From positions 1 to 40,995 of IMG/VR virus record IMGVR_UViG_3300003321_000292: 40,995 nucleotides of DNA. One strand, written 5' to 3'. A model generated the notes under the pieces. That model was not told the origin of the DNA. It ran no database searches and worked only from the letters and a program-made list of their open reading frames with translations. Below, piece after piece: positions 38,157 to 40,995 of this stretch. The DNA comes from a virus. The stretch's first letter is position 1; each line of letters begins with the position of its first letter. The position numbers and the translations under genes are program-made.

Positions 38157-39668
38157 CTAGCCGTCAGCGATATTGGTAATCATTCCGCACGCAGGTACGA
38201 AGAAGTTTTGCAATACACCGTCCATATAAATGCCATAGTCGAAACTACGTTTTGTACGAGGCCATTCAATTTCATAGTAGTCTTGACGCAGTTTCATTTT
38301 CACTGGAGCCTCAACGTTTGAAAGTTGATATGGGAGTTTCTTGGTGTAAAATAAAATTGTTCCAGGTGGCATGTAGGGGTGAAGAACAATGTCAATCACT
38401 TGGTTTCCAGCATAACCGAATTGGTTCAAGTATTGGCTCACCAACGCATTACCTACAATTGCGCCGTTCTTGTCGGCTGCCATTGCGTTAATACGATAAG
38501 CACCAGAAGACCCAGACTGTAAAATCTTCGCAGAAATGTTTTTCAATTCCTGAGCATTTACAAACATGTGAGTTGGAGCTAACTGATAGTTATCCCAGAA
38601 TGCTTTCAATGCTGTATCAATTTGCGTGATACCTACACTACCGTTTGCTGATAATGGTGTGCCTGTTCCTGCTGTACCTGTTGCAAGAGATGCTGTGTAA
38701 CCACCGCTATTGCTTGTGACAATTTGAGAGAAGAACCCGTCAAACACGTAAGCGTTTTGTGAGTTATCTGCACCCGCATTGACAATCGCAGAAGCCAACT
38801 GACCGCTTGAGTTAATAGCAGATAAAACAACGCTGTTAATTGTCGTGATGGCTGCCAATTTCTCAGTGCCAGAAGTTGTGCCAAGATACCAAGCATAAGC
38901 AACTGCACCAGGAATCAATGTAACTGTCGCACTCACCTTGTGTGTATTGTTCGAGTCGTTCGCTGTTGTTACTGTTGCCGCAGTTGATTGTTGTGCAGAG
39001 CCACCGCCGTATGTGGTGGTTGTACCGTCTGCGTTTGTACGTACAACTTGACCCACAACTCCGTTTGCAACACTTGAGGACATAAATCCTTCATGAGTTA
39101 ATGCAACGCAAATCACGCGATAAGTGGTATTTGCCAGCAAGCTTCCACCTGTGGTGATATCGGCAAGTGTTGGTGTGCCAGTTGTACCCAATGCGATTGA
39201 GTTATTGCCACCAAGAATATATTTTTCTTCAGAAATCATTAATGATTCAAGAAGCCCTTGAACGGCTAACGCTTTGACATCATCAAATGACTTTGCTGCG
39301 TAATCTGCTTCATAGGTTACATAGTCTTCAAGACCTAAGCCGAAGAATGGAGCCGTTTTGCTCACAACAGATGTCGTGATAACGCCGCCTCGGTTTCTTT
39401 CTGCTACACCTGATGCAAGGTTTGTGGTATTAATACCTGTAATTGAACGCCAGTTCGTTGCAGTACCAACACCTGTGGCATCACGAGGTAACATGTTACG
39501 AATAGGGGTATTGACAGGATATAATTTCTTCGCTGGCTTTGATAAGTCATACGCGTTAATACCCGTGATTGCACTACCTGGTTGAGTCCAGGACTTTGCA
39601 AGGTCAGTCGGTGACTGATGTGAGGATTTAATCAAATCCAAAGTTTGTGCCGATACTTCGTTTGTCAT
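38157..39668 (-). CDS. Major capsid protein (HK97 fold) with inserted domain
   Basis: 503 residues, larger than a minimal HK97 capsid subunit. N-terminus KSWTQPGSAITGINAYDLSK then YPVNTPIRNMLPRDATGVGT, and the E-loop/spine-helix area ending LLESLMISEEKYILGG are followed by an inserted beta-rich stretch (about 160-330; NTTYRVICVALTHEGFMSSS, AVAYAWYLGTTSG, resembling a fibronectin/Ig-type domain). The P-domain continues with TQIDTALKAFWDNYQLAPTH, and the end has LRQDYYEIEWPRTKRSFDYG. The insertion probably projects from the capsid. Confidence 0.9.
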   Translation of the reverse strand: MTNEVSAQTLDLIKSSHQSPTDLAKSWTQPGSAITGINAYDLSKPAKKLYPVNTPIRNMLPRDATGVGTATNWRSITGINTTNLASGVAERNRGGVITTSVVSKTAPFFGLGLEDYVTYEADYAAKSFDDVKALAVQGLLESLMISEEKYILGGNNSIALGTTGTPTLADITTGGSLLANTTYRVICVALTHEGFMSSSVANGVVGQVVRTNADGTTTTYGGGSAQQSTAATVTTANDSNNTHKVSATVTLIPGAVAYAWYLGTTSGTEKLAAITTINSVVLSAINSSGQLASAIVNAGADNSQNAYVFDGFFSQIVTSNSGGYTASLATGTAGTGTPLSANGSVGITQIDTALKAFWDNYQLAPTHMFVNAQELKNISAKILQSGSSGAYRINAMAADKNGAIVGNALVSQYLNQFGYAGNQVIDIVLHPYMPPGTILFYTKKLPYQLSNVEAPVKMKLRQDYYEIEWPRTKRSFDYGIYMDGVLQNFFVPACGMITNIADG

Positions 39669-39713
39669 GTGTCACTCTCCAGTGTGTTGATTCCATGTTG
39701 TAAAGCTGTAAAA

Positions 39714-40995
39714 CTATTTACTAATAAACTGCTCGTAAGGCACAGGTTTCTCGTGCGCTTTTTTCAATAAATACAAAGGGTTTTCATTATTTTTCTCATC
39801 TTCTTCTGAAGATGTCTTCGGATTAGAAAAATTAATATCTTGACCTTTTTCGACAGACTTCAATGCGCCTTTTGGTGGCTTCGGTAAAGCCTCAAGTTCA
39901 TCAACTCTTTTTTGCAAATCTTGTTTCTCCTGTTCCAATTTGGAGATACTTTTTTGCAAATCATCAAGCTTTGATATGTCTGCGGCTAAATCAGTCTTGG
40001 CACTATCCGCGCCGCCGCAACTAGCACCAAGTTCCATGCTGAGGTCGTGCATTTTTTGAATGCGGTCATTGTCGCTCCTGCTATTTCTCGCTCCTGCTTT
40101 TTCGATATCTTCTGCATTTTCAGCGTAGGCAACTGGTACAACCTCGTTTGATTCTGTCGTGTCGGCTGTCAATTCTTTTGTTTCTTCAACGACCATATCT
40201 TTTAAAATGGACGATAATGTGATGACAGCTTTTTTAAGCTTGGCTGGAAGTGTGGAATTATCGCCCTCGACGATGGCTTCAAATTCTGCACTTGCCTTAA
40301 TGCAATTAACTTGTTCGATAAGAGATGCCAACTGCGCAACGTCCCACATGCCCTTTTGGACATCTTGGGATTGCTCTGATTTCTCTTTGTCATCCTTTTC
40401 AGCAGATGGCGGCTCACCGCCTATCTTGTCTTTCCATGCCGCGAGTATTTTGTTTTTAATAGTCTGAATGTCTTTGGCATCGTATTTGTCAGCGTTCTTC
40501 GGTTTGTTGATGTAATTCCAGGCGGCGCGAATATGTTCTTCAGTATCAATCGGATATTTCTTGTTTTTTTCATCAGCGAATTTTACATCGCCGTATTTGT
40601 CCTCACCCTCTTTAGGGTCAGCATCATCACGAGCAGCAACTTTTTCAATTTCTTTTTCTTCTGGTTTATCTTCTGTAGGTTCTTTCTCTATACCTTCTGC
40701 TTTGTACAACTCAATAACGCATTCGGGGTTTGCTGGTCTATCAACAAGGCTAATTTCACTGATGCGTAATTTGTTGATGGTGTTATCCACCTTAACCAAA
40801 CTTTTACCGCCGATTGAAAATCCTTTGTAAACTTCTTCTTTGACTTTTTTCCACGCATTATCATCAACAATCTTTGCCCCTATATACCAGCCTTTTTCAT
40901 CCACATCGACTGACTTTGTAATGCCAACAGCGGATGGCTGGTGCATTTCTCGGATGTTGGAAAATTTAAGATATTCTGGCAAAGCTTCGACTAGT
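39714..40995 (-). CDS. Prohead protease with scaffold-like tail (C-terminal part; starts at 116-1)
   Basis: Continuation of the frame that begins at 116. Protease landmarks: REMHQPSAVG (His) and YKGFSIGG (Ser), and ISLVDRPANPECVIELYK, typical of XkdF/HK97-type proteases. After about residue 150 the chain has KYPIDTEEHIRAAWNYIN, found in the same phage family, followed by an acidic/helical stretch with a coiled coil (KLDDLQKSISKLEQEKQDLQ), probably a scaffold. Protease and scaffold are fused. The full protein is 465 residues. The next gene is major capsid. Confidence 0.9.
   Translation of the reverse strand, partial: LVEALPEYLKFSNIREMHQPSAVGITKSVDVDEKGWYIGAKIVDDNAWKKVKEEVYKGFSIGGKSLVKVDNTINKLRISEISLVDRPANPECVIELYKAEGIEKEPTEDKPEEKEIEKVAARDDADPKEGEDKYGDVKFADEKNKKYPIDTEEHIRAAWNYINKPKNADKYDAKDIQTIKNKILAAWKDKIGGEPPSAEKDDKEKSEQSQDVQKGMWDVAQLASLIEQVNCIKASAEFEAIVEGDNSTLPAKLKKAVITLSSILKDMVVEETKELTADTTESNEVVPVAYAENAEDIEKAGARNSRSDNDRIQKMHDLSMELGASCGGADSAKTDLAADISKLDDLQKSISKLEQEKQDLQKRVDELEALPKPPKGALKSVEKGQDINFSNPKTSSEEDEKNNENPLYLLKKAHEKPVPYEQFISK

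Noticed and set aside
1-40995. CRISPR array, insertion sequence or rRNA
   Set aside because: No regularly spaced repeats of CRISPR length, no transposase frame and no rRNA-like stretch were seen.

Overview
The window reads as one complete circular genome of 40,995 bp, a phage-plasmid: a siphovirus-type temperate phage that carries its own plasmid replication and partition genes. The first 116 bases (minus strand) encode the N-terminus of a prohead protease, and the last 1,282 bases encode the rest of it. Joining base 40995 to base 1 restores the reading frame exactly, with no gap or overlap. The DNA is AT-rich. The host is inferred, not shown, to be a gammaproteobacterium, perhaps a Legionella-like intracellular species: there is a CsrA paralogue, a soluble PAS histidine kinase, and a protein resembling the cyclodipeptide synthases known from Legionellales.

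Layout. (i) 5975 down to 1, then across the join from 40995 down to 24090, all minus strand: a CII-like regulator, four small or fibre-like proteins, terminase small and large subunits, a portal-MuF fusion, prohead protease, major capsid, head-tail joining proteins, major tail protein, tail chaperones with a -1 frameshift, tape measure, a GTA-like tail-tip cassette (DUF2460, DUF2163, NlpC/P60, very large tip protein), fibre proteins, lysis genes and a VRR-NUC nuclease. A strong promoter at 171-143 sits in front of the protease. (ii) 6086-6733, plus strand: a CI-like repressor whose S24 peptidase domain has lost its catalytic residues. (iii) 6740-8620: a replication origin with repeats and four DnaA boxes, plus a Rep gene. 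(iv) 8539-9737: a ParA/ParB cassette flanked by ACATAAA repeats. (v) 9753-13211: RecE-like nuclease, putative annealing protein, stand-alone response receiver, CsrA, SSB and two small proteins. (vi) 15756-13208, minus strand: ribbon-helix-helix regulator, cyclodipeptide-synthase-like enzyme, soluble histidine kinase and a 93-residue protein. (vii) 15814-24086, plus strand: a tRNA-like structured RNA, then about 27 mostly unknown small genes, many encoding membrane proteins, with a serine recombinase/excisionase-like pair in the middle.

Working together. Rep, DnaA boxes and ParAB should keep the prophage as a plasmid, and CI should hold the lytic operon off. The RecE/annealing/SSB set would serve recombination-dependent replication or circularisation. 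The receiver, CsrA and histidine kinase look like a miniature version of the host signal-to-CsrA route. The most unusual part is 13208-16010. Here a putative aminoacyl-tRNA-consuming enzyme overlaps a sensor kinase, and its regulator gene shares a promoter/operator with a divergent RNA. That RNA has a perfect 7-bp acceptor-like stem abutting a 5-bp/7-nt T-arm-like hairpin.
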